This document shows positions 1 through 13,153 of a stretch of DNA of 64,000 bases, piece after piece. Numbering within the stretch: the first letter of the stretch is position 1; every line of letters begins with the position of its first letter. The stretch is from Cyclaneusma minus (taxonomy: Eukaryota; Ascomycota; Leotiomycetes; Marthamycetales; Marthamycetaceae): contig JAKZHN010000014.1 of NCBI GenBank assembly GCA_037179335.1, forward strand, positions 434,001 through 498,000. The letters run 5' to 3'. The notes below the pieces were generated by a model. The model was not told the DNA's origin. It worked only from the letters and a program-made list of their open reading frames with translations, and made no database searches. Position numbers and translations under genes: made by a program.

Positions 1-948
1 CTGACATCAGTCCATGACCGCCTAGCTCGGTCCAAGGAGTAGGGTCCCAGGTACGGCTGCAAATTCGGGCCTCTGCTATGCGCGTGTGCCGTTTGGTCTG
101 GCCTAGCACATCGACCGTTGACCGGGAAATACACTTGATGCATGTACTTGCGAGTACTGCGCAGTACCGGCATCATGTACCCAACAAAGTTTTATATCGA
201 CCGAGAAATGGCTGGAACTCCAAGCGATAAAATGGGCTTCCTCGAATGACGACCCCTCACCGCGCCACGGATCGCTCTCTCTGGGGCCTCTCATCCGTCA
301 CTGGGCACCGCAACAGCAGCCAGCGATTGGCTTCCAGGGCAAAAGCACCACGCCAGACACGATTGAACGAGGCCGACTTCTCAGCCCTAGCTAGCGTTCG
401 GCATCGCCCGGCTTGCCTCTTCCGTCGCCTTTCCGCGATATACATCCGCGCACCTCTGAGCCATGGAGTCGTTGCAAAGCTCTCTACAACTCTACTTCCC
501 CGACGGTAGGTCCACCCATGTCCGAATGCTATTTCAAGCGTCCAATCCCCGCCCTTCATTGAGCCTCGTGCTGCATTGTGTGGATCAGCCATTGCTCTGA
601 CCTGCATTCACCCCTGCTCGTCTTCAATGTTACTCCAACGACATCCAAGGGGGCCAGGTACGATGATGCCCCTGAGCCTTGATGCTCCTCTGTGGCGAAC
701 CCGTGGCGAACCCGCGACGAACTCAACCTGATTCCGTGCAGGAACCAAACTCAATCCAACAGCTAGCTGATCTTGTCTCCAATCACTATTTGTGAAGACT
801 GGCGTTTTCAGTCCTTCCTCAAGCCATGAAGGACTGACGAGCCACTCGGAACATTTCTAAATGTGTACCAGGGGAAGTCAGGCATTGGCGTGGAGCGGAT
901 CTGAGAGACCACATACCATCATATCAAAAAGCTGACAATATCTTCCAG
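1..948. other. Intergenic, no gene seen; probably holds the first ATE1 exon
   Basis: Overlapping open frames on both strands here have no recognisable motif. The conserved N-terminal block of ATE1 starts right after a splice-acceptor-like site at 947-948, so a short first exon with the ATG should lie upstream within this stretch. I could not fix it. Confidence 0.4.
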
Positions 949-2556
949 GCTATCAACGCGGTCGTTGCGGATATTGCCATAGCAGCGAGCCCAAGAGTCA
1001 GTTGTACCTTTCAATTTCATCATTCTCTTCTTCTGGTCATGGCTACACTGTATCTCTGGTTTCTTTCTTCGCCTCGTCTACAAAGGTAAACTTGCTGACT
1101 TGGCTTGCTCTTCGTTATTGTCCAATCAGACTTCTCATACTATGTTACTGCTCATTCCTTGACGGCACAGGCCTATCAGTCTCTGCTGGAGCGAGGTTTT
1201 AGGAGATCCGGCACGTTGCTTTACAAGCCAGACCTCAGGGCCCAGTGTTGCAAGCATTACACCATTAGACTGGATGCAAAGGCCTACCAAGCCAAGAAGC
1301 CCCACCGTCAAGTTGTGAACCGCTTTAACCAATATGTCCTTGGAAATGAATTTATTCAAGAACTAGCCCGACGTTTTCCAAAGACACGACAGGAAAAGGC
1401 CAAGCGAGATGCGAAATTCGTACTCACGGAACGAATCCATGAAAGCGAGTTCACGAAACTGCCATGCACCGGCATCAAGGAGGCCCCGCTAGCTACCGGA
1501 GACTCTTCTAGCAAGCCAAGGCCTTCTTCGAAACCACGCTCGACTGGGCCTGTCCGCATGTTTCACGTCTCGCTGGAACCAAGCGATTTCACGGAGGAGA
1601 AATTTGCGCTCTTTGAGAACTACCAGCGAACAGTCCACCACGAGCCACCCAACAGAATCACAAGATCGGGTTTCAAATCATTTCTGTGCTCCTCTCCAAT
1701 CCAACGGGAAGAACAGACATCAGACGGCCAAGTTCGTAGATTGGGGTCATACCACCAATGCTACCGTTTAGACAACCAACTTGTGGCCATAGGCGTCCTC
1801 GACTTCCTACCTGACGCCATCAGTTCCGTCTATCTGATGTATCACGAAAGCGTGGCACAGTGGAACTTTGGCAAGTTGAGTGCAATCCGCGAAATCTCGC
1901 TGGCTGTTGAAGGCGGTTACAAGTGGTACATGATGGGTTTTTACATTCATAGTTGCTCCAAGATGAGGTCTGTGATTTATAGTTTCCTATTAGACATACC
2001 TGAGTCTGTACTTACTTACAGCTTTTCTGTAGGTACAAGGGAGAATATCACCCTCAGTATGTTCTGGATCCTGAAAGCTATGGCTGGGATCTCCTTGATG
2101 AAGATCTGAAGAGACGGTTGGATGAAAGACCATATGTGTCGATGTCTTACGAGAGAGCGAATGGTATCACTCCGGAAGCCGGAGACGTTCCGAAAACCTA
2201 TGGATCCAATGGTGCAATTGAAGCCGGTGGAAGCAAAACGTGCGTCAGCCCCTGGGTTATTGGGTGTCGTTTTTAACCTTCCATCTAGCAAGAACGAGGA
2301 CAATATCTCCCCCTCCACCTATAAGAATCTTCCGCTCTTCCAACGCGGCATGCCAGGCGTAATGAGCCGCGCCGAGCTAGAGTCCAAAGTTGATCTCGAC
2401 CACATCAAGATAAGCTTGCGAGGGTATGTCCTTGACGTGCAGGACCTTAGGGGCTGGGATGATGACCACCCTGGTACGATCAAGGGCGAGGTTGTTGACC
2501 TGGTTTCGGCCATTGGTCCTGAGCTTGCTTCGGAGCTTTGTCTTTATGTACCTTGA
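949..2556 (+). CDS. ATE1: Arginyl-tRNA--protein transferase (5' exon not resolved)
   Basis: ATE1 moves arginine from Arg-tRNA to N-terminal Asp, Glu or oxidised Cys, marking proteins for the N-degron (ubiquitin) pathway. The CGYC motif is encoded at 966-977. A CC pair follows in the stretch QCCKHYTIRLDA; CGYC and CC are the cysteines tied to ATE1 function and Fe-S binding. The frame changes are explained by introns. The first runs from a GTCAGT donor at 997 (or a weaker donor at 1036) to 1129. The second is 1968-2032. The third is 2240-2288 (GTGCGT...CTAG). After splicing, the C-terminal half carries the family motifs KMRYKGEYHPQYVLDPESY and LFQRGMPGV. The last exon ends in TGA at 2554-2556. 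The start codon is not located: the open frame meets a stop at 933-935, just before an acceptor at 947-948, so an upstream exon must exist. It looks intact apart from that. Confidence 0.9.
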
Positions 2557-2679
2557 GGGCTCCCTGCTGTAGGTACCCAAGGTACCTTAGGTAACTAAAG
2601 GTTTACACCGCGACAAAAGATGTCTTTGTACGAGATGTAGATCTTGAGTTGGGAATTAATAGGGATACTGGGAGCGAGT

Positions 2680-2830
2680 TGAGCTATCGGGGAAGTACCA
2701 AATTCGTGAGGTACCATTCATTGAGTTCTCGAGGAAGCGTCGAGTTATCGAGGAGCCATCAAGCTATCGAGAAGTCGTCGAGTTATCGAGAAAGCGTCTA
2801 CTTTTTGAGAGAGCACCGAGTCAATGAGAA
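2680..2830. repeat. Degenerate short tandem repeat
   Basis: Seven or so imperfect copies of a unit like GAGTTATCGAGAAAGCGTC, about 18-24 nt long, follow one another. Examples are at 2733-2755, 2750-2775 and 2776-2800. No convincing coding frame runs through them. Confidence 0.6.
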
Positions 2831-3234
2831 TACGCAAATAATTGTAAAATAGGTATGACCGGTGGGAACTAGAGAAAGCGTTGAGTGACCGTTCAACACC
2901 GTTTAGACCCCTGGAGACTACAAAAAAGCTGAAAGGCGGTTTTCGACGGCTCTCGGGGTCTTCGATGGTTTTAGGATTCCAGGTTTGCACGGTTCTCAAA
3001 GTTAATACGGTAACTTGATAAGGTAGGTTCCTGGTCCTCCAAAGAGTCATGAGGTCGTGTGAAAAAGTAGCGGCGACCATGTGACATCAGTCATCAAGAA
3101 AGCCCTGGAGTTTTGTCGCACATCGACAAACATCACATCGCCTGCATGTACGCTAGGTACCTACCTGACTAGAGGCAGGTAGGAGCTACCTTACCTACCA
3201 CCTAGGTACCTCCTATCCATATTCCACCTTACCG

Positions 3235-4420
3235 GAAAGGGGGGGGGGTTAAAATACGCTATAAATACGCTATAAATACGGTATTTTTATACTATACGGT
3301 ATTATTGCCGTACCTATATAAACCGTTTAGGACTATAAAAACTGTTCAAAATCTCGAAAACGGGTAGCTTTTTTTGGAAAATAAAAAATTCTGGGTTTAT
3401 AAACCGGGCTTAAAACCCACGCCCGTGCGACTTTATGTTTTTTCATTTTTGGTAAAAAAGTCTCTCTTTTGAAATTAAAGCTGTTCTCCTAAATGCTCTC
3501 CCTCCGCTAAAGTAAGGCAATCTGCTGGATTCAGTGATGGATTGATGCTGTTTTCAGCACCAAATTTTAGTCACTTCCATGCAACAAGCACAAGTGGTCA
3601 AGTGACTTAAGTACCCGGCACGTAGAGGTAGTTGGGAAAGGAATTTTCTACGTGGTGGTAGGTTGTTATCCTGCTTGGTACCTTAGCGGAGCGGGGGGGT
3701 GAGAAAAAACCGTTTATGGATGGTTTAAAATTTAAAATACCGTTAAAAATTTTAAAAACTATTATAATTATTATAACCGTTATTTAATTTTTATTTTAAT
3801 TGCTTTATATTTAATAAGTCTATTTTTAATTTTGCAATTTTTTTGCAACCGCTATAATATATATTAAATTCTATATGCAATTTATTTATATTATATTAAT
3901 TATATTATATTAGACTTTTATTTTTATTTTTATTTTTGCTTTTATTATATATAATATATATTAAACTGTTTTTTAAAATATTAATATATATACGCTAAAG
4001 CTGCTAAAGCTAAAGGCTAGAAATTAGAGGCTGGAATTAGAATTAAACCTAAAATTAATAAATAGCAAAAACTAGAAGCTAGAAACTAAAGCTGGAGCTG
4101 GAGCTAAAGCTCAAGCTGGTAAATAATAAAGGCTAGAAACTGGATATTAAAGCTAAAGCTGGAGCTGAAGCCGAAGCTGGTGCTAAATAAAATAAAATAA
4201 TGCAATAATAATAAGTTTAAAAAATAAATAAATATTAAAAATATTAATGGTTTTAAATTTTGGAATTAATAATATAATTATAAATTTTTTAAAAATTTAA
4301 AAATTTCGAATTATTTATAAAGTGTTTTTTATTTTCGAAAATTTAAAACAATTGTTAAAATTGTTGAATTATTGCCAATCGTTTTTTTTTCCACCCCTTC
4401 GCTCTGCTAAGGTAATCAAT
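3235..4420. other. AT-rich block, probably a decayed repeat
   Basis: Base composition drops abruptly to very AT-rich sequence full of TA steps, for example repeats of TATAAATACG at 3256-3290 and TATATTA runs at 3845-3990. At 4000-4200 there are loose repeats of the type GCTGGAGCTAAAGCT. There are no useful open frames, and the edges are sharp against about 50% GC flanks. In Pezizomycotina such blocks usually come from repeat-induced point mutation of transposons. That origin is inferred; no transposon protein can be read. The rest of 2557-4857 shows only palindromic TAGGTACCTA-type motifs (3150-3220) and no gene. Confidence 0.6.
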
Positions 4421-4857
4421 AGAAAGCAGTGACGCAGAAACACGGGCAATCATCTGGCTTTTAAATCAAATCAACGTGGTATTTGTTGATACATTTGTGG
4501 CTTCCCCAGCTCCCATGCCGCCCTGGAAACCACAAAATGCAGTGATATAGCTAATTTTCGTGAAAACAATCGTCCCTCCAGATAACCCAGCAGACCAAGG
4601 AGCATACCTTAATCAAGATCATCCCCTCACTGTCATAACCTCGTAAATCGGAAAAAAGACGTTGTTACCAACTCCAAGCAAATGATGTATGGACTCCACC
4701 GTCCGTAACAGAAACAGAAAAGAAATGGTAGCAATATCCGTGTCGGAACCCGCAGGTGAAAGACGAAAGGCGAATAGGCGAAAAGGCGAAAAGGCGAAGG
4801 CGGAGGGCGAAAGGCGAAAATTCGGCTTTCCGGAAAGACAAGCAATTGCTCGCTTGA

Positions 4858-7338
4858 CTAGTCGTCCGAGACCATGTCGATGTCTTTGTCATCGTTGTCG
4901 TCCTGGGCGCCGGGAATCTCCTCCTCTTCGTCGTGCTCTTGATTGTCCTCAACAGCATCCTCCTCGACGGCACCCTCCTCTTCACTGACCTCCTCTTCAC
5001 CCTCATACTCCATCTCCAGATCACCAGCATCTTCTTCTTCCCGCTCAATGATACCCATCCATATCTCTCCCACCTGATTATACAGCTCCCAAGCGTCCTG
5101 CTTGGCAGCGATCAACCCCTTCGTCGCCAGTCCAAGGACATGCAAGAAAGCCTGGCTGGCTACAACTCGCGAGTTATTCTCAGGCATGAACAACGCGCTG
5201 AAGCCGATCAAGCCTTCGCCATCAGCGAGGCCCTCGTCCCTAGCCTTCCTCAGGTAGTCCAGAAAGTTCAAGCTTTCCCGATCCAGAGCCTCCCTCATCC
5301 ATTGACTATCACCCGCAGTTTGAGTATCGACAGTTGCGGCAGGACCAAAGAGTTCAAATTGGCTTGCCGAACCATTAGAGTGACGTGCTTGCGAAGAAGA
5401 CGGCGCATCACCTTGGGGATGCATGCCATCGGACATCAAGTTTTGGGGTTCCTGGGACGAAAGTCGTTCGATATCCGGAACTTCTCGGCCGAGAGCAGTA
5501 CCGCGTCCAAGTAAGGGGCTTGGCTGAGTCATGCGAGAGCCGGGGCGTTGACTGGAAGGACGAGCTGATGATCCGGGGAACAGGCCTCGGTCGCGCACGG
5601 AGCCGGAATTCCATGGCATGCTGGCCGCAGAAGGCATGTCAGGGAGTGCAGGTGGTGCTTCTCGGCCGATCTCCGAATCGTCGAACACGGGCGGGGCGAA
5701 TTCATCTTCTTCGACACCTCGACCGAGCTGAGGTTCTTCTTCGGGCGAAAGACGAGGGCGCACGCGACGAGGAGACTCGGCATCTTCTGGAGTACGTTTG
5801 GCAGCGGTGACGAGTACAGCTGCGGGAACACCGGTGATGAGGTTGCGAAGATTCTCGCCGGAGTACATGGCGAGAGGAAAGGGAAAGGGCGCAATACCGG
5901 AGCCGATGCCTTGACCAATACCTCCTAGTCCGTTGCCCCACACCAAGGCCTCTGCTGATTTCTTTGCTTGCAGATTGAGGTGGCGAGTATGCTTCTCCTT
6001 GATGTTTGCCGCCATGTTCACAAGGTAATTTTGCTGCCACTTCTTGAGATCTGCATTTCGAAGTTCAGTTCGAGGGTCAGCCGCGATACTCTTCACCACT
6101 CTTGCTCTGCGCCTCGCGGGAGCCTCAGCAGACACAGAAGATGGGTCATGTTCTGATGACAAGAAGGCCGAAGGTGATGATCCTAGGTGTTGGCCGGGCT
6201 GTCCTGCGGGAGCTCCAGGCGCCATGGGTGGAAACGCTTCAGCTTCTGGCAGTGCAAGATCATCGTCACCCATGAAATTGAAGCCGCCATCATCTTCCAC
6301 ATTACCATGTTGAGCCTGAACAGCGCGAGCCTCGTCATGCACTTGCTGAGTGCGTCCGCTGGCGGCAGGATCGCTTTCAATACGTCCCTGACGGGCGCCA
6401 GTCTGGGTCCGGCGACGTTCACGTTCCTCAGCTCCGACATCAATGACATTGCCGTCGGCATCAAACTCGAAACCAACGTCCTCGTCGAAACCTTGCTCTT
6501 CTTCTTCAAACAGACGACCTAGAGCCGGTAGCTTTTGACCTGGCGTTTCAAAGGGATCGATAGAGGGCAGACGGTATCCGGTTCCTCGACTTCCAGAGGA
6601 TGGAATGGCTAGATCAATTCCCGGTGAGGGAGCTGAAGACGAGCGGTAAGAGACGATTGACAGATTCGAGTACTGCTCCTGGGAGCCTTGTCGACCCAGC
6701 AGTGAGACATCAAAATCCAAAGGCGGAAGCTCCAAGTCAGGCAGGAAAGCGGGATCATCCATCAGAATCAGCTCCTCGCGACTTTCAGTCAAGTCAGCGA
6801 CCGACGATCATCGTGCATATGGAAAACACTCGACTTACCGCGATTTTCCAGCCTTGGGATCAAGCTCGCTGCCCTTGACAAGTGTCGACAGTGCCCTGAT
6901 ATGGTTCTGTGCCGTCTGACAATCGGCCAGTACGTAGTTACATTGCTGCGAGTAGACCTTGGTCACGCCGTAGAGTAGGTTGCTTTGCAGGCGCAAGGCA
7001 AGCGGCGCCTCGGGCTGCATGATGGTCTCGCAGGCCTTCCTGACATCGACATTGAGAATGGCCTTGCGATTGACTCTGCGCAAGTTGGATTTCGGGCCAA
7101 GCGTTGCCACGAGCCTGTGGGAGAGTTTATCAGTAAGGTAGTTGGTCGGAGTGCTGGCACTGGAGGCAGAGAGCAGCAACGAGACATGAGCAGGATCTCG
7201 GGAAGACTTACCAAACCGTGGCGACGCCATACTTGCGGCTCGTCAGGACTACAGGAGTGTCAGTAAGCTTGTGCTTTTGGTGAGCTCTCGGGGGAGACGG
7301 AAGTCGGATTGAGGCCTACCTTCGTGACTGTAGAACAT
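4858..7338 (-). CDS. REC8: Meiotic cohesin subunit Rec8 (kleisin)
   Basis: Rec8 is the kleisin that closes the meiotic cohesin ring around sister chromatids and is cut by separase. Four exons join in frame: 7320-7338, 7212-7248, 6839-7114 and 4858-6781, giving 751 residues. The protein opens MFYSHEVLTSRKYGVATVW, the Rad21/Rec8 N-terminal signature in its Rec8 rather than Rad21/Scc1 form. The N-terminal domain covers roughly residues 1-110. A long acidic, Ser/Pro-rich, low-complexity linker follows. The C-terminal winged-helix domain that binds the Smc head lies at about residues 610-690 (motif ASQAFLHVLGLATKGL). Past it is an unusual tail of about 60 almost wholly acidic residues. The tiny first exons (19 and 37 nt) hide the start from simple ORF calling. 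Stop is TAG at 4858-4860. Confidence 0.93.
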
Positions 7339-8310
7339 GATGCCGGTGGCCTACACTCGAGGCTCGAGGCTGTCGCTATAGAGTACACGCGGTGACCGAA
7401 GTGTGCATGTAGTGTGGCAGGCGGTAGAATGGAATATACAGGAGACCAATTGTTCCGGTATCCAGATGGGAAGAGGAAGGAGAATAGTCGCGTTTGACGA
7501 ATGACGGGAGATGGTAGAGATCGATCCAGCTGGCGTCCAAGAGTCTAAGAGACTCCTTATTGGCTTTCCGCGGCAGGGGGCTGAACGTGTTTGGGAGAGA
7601 GGGAAAACCAGATGCGCGACGCGTGAGGTAGGTAGGCGAGGGAGCGGGAGGAGAGGAGAACTAGCGCGCCTCGCAGCAGCACTATGTCGTGAAGGCGCAT
7701 AGGCACTGGGGAATCGTGATCTAGGTGAGCTCGAGTCACGTGATGACATGTACCTTCCTTTCTGGCATCTGGCGAGCCGCCCTGCGCTTTCCTCTTTTTG
7801 AACGCGAGAAACTCCGGGAGCCCTACTACATTGGATGAAGCTTAGGCTGCCATGAACAATGGTGAAACAGACAGCAGTAACATGTGGAATCTTATAATGC
7901 GAAGCAAGATGTATTAATCCGCCGCATAGGTACAGCCTCCTATGGTAGAGGCTCCTGAGGCTCTAGCTACACCCAAGGAACTCCCTTATCGCCATGCAAG
8001 ACCCAGCTGGAGACTGCCAGCAAGCTATGGGTCATATGAACGCCTGAAAAGAATGGTATCTGGATACAAAGCAGATGCTTTGTATGTGCAAGAAAATCGG
8101 TAACGAACGCCGTGTGCAATGACTACAACCATGCAATAAACCCCAGCCGAGTCGTGTCGTTCTCCCGAAGCCACTGCTTCTGCATCCCTTGACCATTTTG
8201 TGTACAACTCTCTTTCCATCCTACCCCAGCCCATATTAATATCTAATGTGTCTTTTATTCGGGTCGTTATATCGTTAGAAGAATAGCACCCGCATTGCGT
8301 GCCTTTCCAT
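7339..8310. other. Intergenic between REC8 5' end and FLC-like 3' end
   Basis: This contains the upstream region of REC8 (minus strand) and the 3' flank of the next minus-strand gene. Short open frames on both strands carry no recognisable motif. Confidence 0.5.
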
Positions 8311-11160
8311 TTACTCTGGAGTAGGACTCGGGGTACTGTATCGCTTGCTAGCAAGACTCAGACGAGCCGCTGTCGCTGGAGGGATGTGCGTCGAGGCGGG
8401 GCGAGGTCGCATGGGCGGTGACCCGATCGAATTGCGGGCACTGTGGGTAGCACTCCTGATTCTTCGAGGCGTAGGTGCTTGAGCAGGCGCGTCGCTCTGT
8501 TCGTCTTCGTTCAGGTCCTGCAGATAAACACCGGTGAAGTCTCGCGAGCTCCAGCTAGCGCGGTGTGGTCGAGCACCGTACGGCAGGTTGCCATATCCCG
8601 AGAAGCTACTTCTCATGCTATTCGCCCTGCTGTGATTCCCCGAAGACTGCTGAGACTCGACAGCTGACGGAATTTCTCCGACGAAATCGTCGTCTTCATC
8701 TTCAATCTTGGGTGCTCGCCGGACGGAATTGACGCTGAAGTAAGGGTCTCGAGGCTCCTCGGGTACAGGAGGAGGAGTTGGAGGTCGATCGGAAGCTTTC
8801 CTCTCCAGATGCTGAAAGTATTTGATTCTCAACCCTTCCCATTTGCGAGGCCTGAACTCTTCGCGATTCCGGGTCAGAGACATATAACTCGATATCGCAC
8901 TGAGGACGATAAGGATCATAACCCCGATCATGAGGAAGCCCTGGATGACAACAATGATGAAACCAATGACCGTGGCGGGGATTCGTGCAAGATTGATTTC
9001 CGGGAGGAAACTGATAGACAGGCCCACCGAAGCAACCTTGGTGATGCTGAGCATGTAGACCGCTAGTGCTGTGTTTCGTTGTCCTTCGAAAGGATTCATC
9101 CATATGATACCAACCAGAGCTATGACTTCCACCACGAGGGCTCCGATGACTTGTGTTTTCGGGTTTGCCTGGGCTCCTCCGTAAAAGCAAGCCCGCACGA
9201 ACTGGTATACCAACCACACGGCAAAGAACCACCAGCGTGTCTTCCGGTATCGAGCGGAAAGCCAACCCCAGCGCTTGATATATTCCTGGTCCTCATGAAC
9301 GCCTTGTCGCTCTGCGTTCTCATCCTTGAAAGACACGTTGACGAAAGGAAGTCCGCTCGTCTTCTCCAAGTCTTCCTTTTCAGCGACCTGACTTTCTCTG
9401 ACCGTCGTAAACCAGGGGATACACTTCGCCTTATTCTGCCCCTGGAAATGGATGCGGTCCGACGACAACTGGTACCTGCCAAACTGCAGGCGCTTGTAAC
9501 ATGCATAACCAGCAATTCCGAGCAGCCCCGCGAAGAAGATTATGAAAATAATGGCAGCGAGAGCGATGACACCAGTGGTGCCACCGTATGAGAGTTGAAA
9601 GAGGGTTAGCGTCAGCATGGCAAAAAATGCAATGAACAAGGTTCTTAGAATAATCAGTCCCAAGAAGCCAAGCCAATGACTTCGAAAAAAGGCCAGGCGA
9701 TCCTCGCGAATCCATTTGAGCTTGCTCATAGCCTCAAGACTATACTTAAATGCAATGAAGGCACCGATAAGTATGGCAAGAAGAATGAGGAGCCAAATCA
9801 AGCCGTCCGTGAAAGCATCAGTGACTGGCAACTTGACATCAGACAAAGCTCCCGCAAACCCGGTCCAGTTTCCAGGGATCGGTAGGCCGGGCTCGACTGG
9901 GCCACCAGCCCAATTGTATCCCAAGCCTGTGGTTCCAAAGCCTGTGTTTTCCGTGGTAGACGCTCGCTTCTGCATGCGATTGATCATATCCAATCCTCTC
10001 ATATGAGCACCATAGGAATTATGCTTGTAAAACTTGTCCGGGGATCGACCGTATATTTGAAGACCGCCATTATTGTTCAGAGCAGTTGACCCAGCGTCAC
10101 CAACTTGGGTGCTGTTTCTCAAATTGTCACCCATCCACCCGTTGATAGAATTCGTGATGTGTGGAGTGTAGATGAGTCCTGCAGACCATGCAAAGTTGCT
10201 CCAGAATGCAGGTAACACGGAGGGCCAGTTGACCGATAGAATCGAAGTGAAAAAAATTGACTGCATAACTTCGAAGACGACCAGCACAGAGAGCGAGTGG
10301 GCGTAATGAGTGCGCATATGTGGAACGCTGATACCGTAGATAGCAGTAGCGAAGGATGCGAGGAGGGCTATAAAGGTGAACGCGCCTATGGTAGATCCTA
10401 CAGCTGAGGGGTGTGATAAAGTGGCACCGTTTCTCATCACAGCCTGGAAACACCCGATCTCGGTCTGGGTCGCGTTCGAATAGATCCTCAGCTGAGCCGA
10501 TCCCTCAAAATCTGGTATGGCGAGGGCAATATCAGGGATACCGGTGACGTCTGACTGAGAAACTGGAATAATTGCCTCGGCAGATATTGGAACACTTCCG
10601 TTCATCGGACAAAGACTTTTAGATGTTAGAGAAAAGCGGGCTCAACGAAAACCTCATGTATGAATTACCTGTAAATGTTGGCCGAGCAAGGATTAAAGGT
10701 CAGATCGAATCGATCCTCTCCATCTTGCGGAATTGTCAGTATCTGGAATTTTGAGTATTGCGGGGGCACTTCTTACATGCGTTTACGGAGATGTACACTG
10801 CATTTGTTAGCCTAGGTTTTCCCGTAGAGATGGGACAAAGTACGCACTCATCACCGATTCATTCTTAACATTTGTAGTCGCGTCGAGATGGAACAAGACG
10901 GTCATATTGTCGGCGTAGTATGCGGCATCGAAGCGAGTAACATTCAGCAAGCTCTCGCCGCCCAGGCAGTCTCCGAAGTCTCCTGTGTAAAGGGCTGGAT
11001 TCCGATCGTTCAAGAGTTCCCTCGTAACGCCTGCCGCATCCGTGCCAGAAATGTAATAGGAGTCCTCAGCCCGAGCAAGAGGCGGTATTGTTGATGTGAG
11101 GCCCAGGGCGCATATCACGATGGCGGACCATGTTGACGATAGGGAAAGAATTGGCGCCAT
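8311..11160 (-). CDS. FLC/TRP-like membrane protein with ML-like domain
   Basis: This is a member of the fungal flavin-carrier/TRP-like family (yeast FLC1-3, fission yeast Pkd2). The family acts in the ER or plasma membrane in calcium handling, FAD transport and wall maintenance. Four exons fuse in frame: 10848-11160, 10777-10797, 10669-10723 and 8311-10615, giving 897 residues. A signal peptide covers about residues 1-30. An ML-like lipid-recognition domain with paired cysteines follows (motifs GDCLGGESLLNVTRF, MMYISVNAYGEDRFDLTFN). Residues about 190-640 hold nine or so hydrophobic helices. The last 250 residues are a Ser/Pro-rich cytosolic tail. The ATG at 11158-11160 was chosen because it starts the signal peptide. 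A 21-nt exon makes the gene easy to mis-predict. Which FLC paralogue it is cannot be told. Confidence 0.93.
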
Positions 11161-13153
11161 GGCTGGAGCCGAGCAAAATTTGGGAAGCAGCAATCGTCGA
11201 GAAGGTCGATGGAGATCCCGAATGGATATTGGGGAGGGCTCCTGAGAAAGTGGAGAGGTTGAACGGCGGCGTGGTAATGAATGACGTCTCGGGCGCAAAG
11301 ACGACTGGAGCTATGTTGCAAAGGCCCAGACCGTGCACCCCTGCCAAGGAAGTCGTCAAAAAGTTAAATACGGAGTTTTGGACGATGAGGCGTTGCCGGG
11401 GGCGCCAGTGGTGGTGCTCCGCGGGAGATTGAGTTGTGAAGTTTCGAGGATAGTGGAGATAGGTGGTGGTCGTCTAGGAAAGCTCAGTTGGAAGCGACCG
11501 GGGCTTCGGCGGGCGCTGGGCAGTCGGGAATCATCGATGGTCGACGAGGGCCACCGCAGACGCTCATTCTTTTTGGTAGTAGTGGCTTGCAGAGAAGGAC
11601 AGGATTTGGCAGTGTAGCGCCAGCAAAGCAGAGCGGTGGAGGAGAGTGGAGAAAGCGGAGCAGAGAACGGCGTTTAGGAATTTGAGGGTTGGCGGTTGGA
11701 TCTGTTGGTTGTGGTGGTGAAGAGTTGAGGGGACAGGAGCTATGTGCGACTGGCGCTTGCTTTGGGCTTTGGCTGGCCCAAGTCCCGCATCCGTAAACAG
11801 TGGAGCCGATCTGAAATCTGGATTCAGTATGAGCTGCTTACAAATCCTTCGATACAGTGGAAAGAACGGGTGGCTGGTGTCTGTCCCAACTGTCCGCCAT
11901 GCGACGCTGCTATCACCTCCTACGACTCTAAAGTTCCTGTCGTGCCACGCCCTATCCACTGCAATGTCGAAGCTGGGTGCTAACCCACTGGCTCCCAGAC
12001 TTCGCGACCTGCATCGTCCATCGCCGCCAGTAGGTCCCGTCAGTTGTTACCTTTGTCGCTTGACACTTTGTTCCAAACGCGCGACACGCACGAAAGCGAA
12101 TCGGCACACGGACCGAGTTGCTTGCTGAAACACGATCGACCGCGGACACCGGGAACTCTAAAGCTTGCGCCAGAACTCAAAGCTCTGGCGTGAGGCCCAA
12201 AAGCCAAAGAGCTGCTCTGAGCCTGTGCAAGGTCAAGCGGCAATTGCGTCCAAATACTTGCTTCTCGGTGCCAAGAGCACGAGCTCCTGAGTCCTGACCT
12301 CACAGTAATTCAGATGTGCATCTGGAACAAAGACATGGCAGAGTCAATCTACTGCAACTCCAGCCAAGGACTCAAGAGTCCAAGACAGCTGCCCGTCCCG
12401 GATCTCCCAGCGATGGTGATGCACATGCTCGGTACATGTACCTAGACTCATGTCTTCTGACAGCCTCAGCGTTACCCGGGGTACCCCGGATTCCGGACAT
12501 ACCTCCCGTCGCAGTGTGTTAAATGCCGTCTGGGTACTCATTGATAAGGTACGGTGAGGATGGCACATTCTAGCTTTCGGGTCCCCAAAGTCAATCTATC
12601 ATGATGGCGTCTTCTTCAACCCCGCGCTCGCCACTCCCCATCTTACCTCTCCAATCCTTCGAGATATCAATGTAAGTTCAAATGCTTCAATCAACGTTTT
12701 CATTGAAATTCCGCTTGCTACGTTTCAGCTTTCGGTCCTTTGCTCATTTCGAGTAAGCTTATGGTCCTCGGTATTCACCCGCCAGGCACAAATGCCGGTG
12801 CCAAGTGCCATTATCCCGGGAACCTGGATCTCAAGCAGGCTCAATGATGCCTCATCTATTTCCATACGGGAAATAACCTGCGGGACCGGATAAAAGTGGA
12901 AATGGGGAAAGTTGCGAGTATGTCGGGATGACTTCCATGGATAGTCCCTGCGAGTTTCCTCTTCCATATCACGGCAAGTCAAGAACACGATTCTAATCAA
13001 AATAACCCCCGAATTCAATGTTGTACGCAGACTTTTTCCCCCACTGTGCCTATGCAGACCGAAGGTAATATGCCTGTCCGCCGAGGACGTTCTTATAAAC
13101 ATGAGGTGTCGAGGGCCAAGTATCCATTGCTTTGAGCCCCGAACCTGCGCAAC
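11161..13153. other. Divergent intergenic region, no gene seen
   Basis: This two-kilobase region separates two divergently transcribed genes (the minus-strand FLC-like protein and the plus-strand tannase). Open frames at 11333-12300 have no domain or splice support. It presumably holds both promoters and long 5' leaders. Confidence 0.5.

Noticed and set aside
1002..1202. Reading the ATE1 upstream frame straight through without an intron
   Set aside because: It would insert an unrelated Ser/Phe-rich stretch. The GTCAGT donor at 997 or the donor at 1036, with the CAG at 1127-1129, restores the family spacing between CGYC and the following block.
11333..12310. Several overlapping ORFs upstream of the FLC-like gene
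   Set aside because: None has a motif, consistent codon use or splice continuity; treated as promoter and leader DNA.
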